This document shows positions 63,003-64,000 of a stretch of 64,000 nucleotides of DNA, piece by piece (position 1 is the stretch's first letter; every line of letters starts with the position of its first letter). Origin of the DNA: CAZOKZ01 sp964580585 (GTDB lineage Bacteria; Sumerlaeota; Sumerlaeia; SLMS01; JAHLLQ01); NCBI GenBank assembly GCA_964580585.1, contig CAZOKZ010000016.1, positions 1 to 64,000 on the forward strand, given 5' to 3'. Below the pieces are notes generated by a model that saw only the letters and a program-made list of their open reading frames with translations, was not told the DNA's origin and made no database searches. The position numbers and the translations under genes are program-made.

Positions 63003-63078
63003 AGGGGTGTAGCTCAATTGGTAGAGCACTCGTCTCCAAAACGAGATGTTGGGGGTTCGAGTCCCTCCACCCCTGCCA
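63003..63078 (+). tRNA. trnW: tRNA-Trp (CCA anticodon), 3' CCA encoded
   Basis: A full cloverleaf can be drawn. The acceptor stem AGGGGTG pairs with CACCCCT. The anticodon stem CTCGT/ACGAG closes the loop CTCCAAA with anticodon CCA (63036-63038). The T loop GTTCGAG lies on a GG-rich stem, and the discriminator G is followed by an encoded CCA. It lies just upstream of secE, the common tRNA-Trp-secE-nusG order. Confidence 0.97.
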
Positions 63079-63136
63079 AGTCCTCCAATTTTTCGGCACA
63101 ACGATTGCACACGGCGAGAGCCAGGGTGAATTTAAT

Positions 63137-63364
63137 ATGAACGGCAAATCAACAGTTACTGGCTTAGAGAAAACGAAGATTTTTTTCAGCCAGGTTAAAA
63201 CGGAAACGGCCAAGGTTACCTGGCCGACCAAAGATCAAGTAAAGCAGTACTGCATCGTCGTGCTGGTTTCGACAGTGGTTGTCTGCATCATGATGGGCGC
63301 CTGGGACTGGGTCCTGGCCGAAGCGCTGAAGGTTCTGTTTACCAAGATCGGGGTTGCTGGCTGA
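63137..63364 (+). CDS. secE: Preprotein translocase subunit SecE
   Basis: SecE clamps the SecY channel in the inner membrane. The 75-residue product has the conserved amphipathic segment FFSQVKTETAKVTWPTKDQVKQYC followed by one membrane helix (IVVLVSTVVVCIMMGAWDWVL). Length and layout fit single-helix bacterial SecE. It lies between tRNA-Trp and nusG, as in many bacteria. Confidence 0.95.
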   Translation: MNGKSTVTGLEKTKIFFSQVKTETAKVTWPTKDQVKQYCIVVLVSTVVVCIMMGAWDWVLAEALKVLFTKIGVAG

Positions 63365-63442
63365 TCGGCCAAACAGGTTTCCGGCATTGTTTCACCAAGC
63401 AATCTACCTCTATTCTTGAATCGAAGGCTCAACTATCCTCTT

Positions 63443-63970
63443 ATGAATTGGTACGCCGTCCATACCTACTCGGGTTACGAGAAAAGTGTCAAAAAGGACA
63501 TCGAGCACCGCGCTTCGATCGAAGGGCTGCGCGATGATCTGGGCGAAGTGATCGTCCCCGAGGAAAAAATCGTCGATATCAAGGACGGCAAAAAGCGCGA
63601 GCAAAGCCGTAACATCATGCCGGGCTATGTTTTCGTGCAGATGAAGGATAACGAGGAGCTTTTCAAGGCGATCGAAGAAATCAAGGGGGTTTCTGGCTTC
63701 GTAGGCGCGGGCGCTTCGCGCACACCGCTGTCGGAAGAAGAAGTCATGAACATCCGCGGGCTGGTGGAAGATAAGAAGGACAAACCGCGCGCCGAGATCA
63801 AACATCGCCTGGGCGATCAGGTGAAGGTGATCGAAGGCCCGTTCTCGAATTTTGTCGGAACGATCGACGATATCGATTATGACAAAGCCAAGCTGCGCGT
63901 AATGGTTTCGATTTTCGGTCGCAGCACCCCGGTGGAATTGGATGTCCTGCAGGTTGAGGGCGTTTCCTAA
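63443..63970 (+). CDS. nusG: Transcription termination/antitermination protein NusG
   Basis: NusG binds RNA polymerase and Rho or S10. The ATG at 63443 (MNWYAVHTYSGYE) matches the usual NusG start; a TTG nine codons upstream is not needed. The 175-residue protein has the NGN domain (with RNIMPGYVFVQMKD and GVSGFVGAG) and a C-terminal KOW domain (GDQVKVIEGPFSNFVGTIDDIDYDKAKLRVMVSIFGRSTPVELD). Confidence 0.97.
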   Translation: MNWYAVHTYSGYEKSVKKDIEHRASIEGLRDDLGEVIVPEEKIVDIKDGKKREQSRNIMPGYVFVQMKDNEELFKAIEEIKGVSGFVGAGASRTPLSEEEVMNIRGLVEDKKDKPRAEIKHRLGDQVKVIEGPFSNFVGTIDDIDYDKAKLRVMVSIFGRSTPVELDVLQVEGVS

Positions 63971-63981
63971 AGAACTACCCC

Positions 63982-64000
63982 ATGGCTTCAAGAATGATCC
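63982..64000 (+). CDS. rplK: Possible start of rplK (ribosomal protein L11), truncated
   Basis: An ATG at 63982 begins MASRMI at the very end of the window. Position directly after nusG is where rplK is normally found; six codons are too few to confirm it. Confidence 0.35.

Noticed and set aside
1..64000. CRISPR arrays and prophage
   Set aside because: No regularly spaced direct repeats, cas genes, integrases or phage structural genes were seen.

Overview
The window looks like a chromosomal segment of a diderm (Gram-negative-type) bacterium. It encodes an LptE-like outer-membrane LPS-assembly lipoprotein, a LolA-like carrier, a type IV pilus operon with a PilQ secretin, and several signal-peptide or lipobox proteins. 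Base composition is moderate to moderately GC-rich, most starts have clear AGGAG-type ribosome binding sites, and intrinsic terminators are common. The mix of genes would fit a poorly characterised environmental lineage (for example a Sumerlaeota-, Hydrogenedentota- or Planctomycetota-related group). That placement is a guess from content, and nothing here fixes the phylum.

Layout. 0-3.2 kb: a truncated unknown gene, a secreted protein with a LolA-like C-terminal part, and proA translationally coupled to a small Cys-rich protein. 3.5-8.4 kb: an unusual cluster of three exported proteins carrying tandem glycogen-binding (CBM48/AMPK-beta type) domains, around a soluble PAS histidine kinase. Two of the three also have an N-terminal thioredoxin fold that has lost its nucleophilic cysteine. 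8.7-11.3 kb: plsC-like acyltransferase and a six-domain ribosomal protein S1. 11.3-20.4 kb: a SAF-type dehydrogenase coupled to a predicted glycosyltransferase, several unknown and membrane proteins, monomeric sarcosine oxidase and a YfhO-type membrane protein. 20.5-28 kb: an RNA methyltransferase-like protein, two paralogous unknown proteins, a YggS-family PLP protein, a pseudopilin, a large TPR/PDZ-like lipoprotein and an M20 peptidase. 28-30.5 kb: an NtrC-type sigma-54 activator convergent with an anti-sigma kinase / STAS antagonist pair. 30.7-38.1 kb: a pseudo-HtrA beside a four-PDZ HtrA lipoprotein, an exported SSP411/YyaL-like protein and a GT-C glycosyltransferase.

38.6-45.0 kb is a pilM-pilN-pilO-(two paralogous PilP-position genes)-pilQ operon closed by a strong terminator. 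45.4-48.1 kb is alpha-glucan phosphorylase, with a perfect inverted repeat in its leader. 48.2-51.3 kb is a stress cluster: three Hsp20 genes in one direction (one gap holds a long imperfect inverted repeat), then a GNAT acetyltransferase and grpE. 51.3-55.5 kb holds a methyltransferase and a two-component pair whose response regulator has an unrecognised output domain. 55.5-59.8 kb holds LptE-like, LolA-like and a membrane-anchored M1-peptidase-like protein without the zinc motif. 59.8-62.8 kb has a GT4 glycosyltransferase, an IS200/RAYT-type transposase bracketed by matching palindrome sets, and an SDR epimerase. The window ends with tRNA-Trp, secE, nusG and perhaps the start of rplK.

The strongest candidates for undescribed biology are the exported thioredoxin-fold/glycogen-binding proteins, the pseudo-HtrA/multi-PDZ HtrA pair, the duplicated PilP-position proteins and the response regulator with a novel output domain. 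All assignments come from reading the sequence; no database search was possible.
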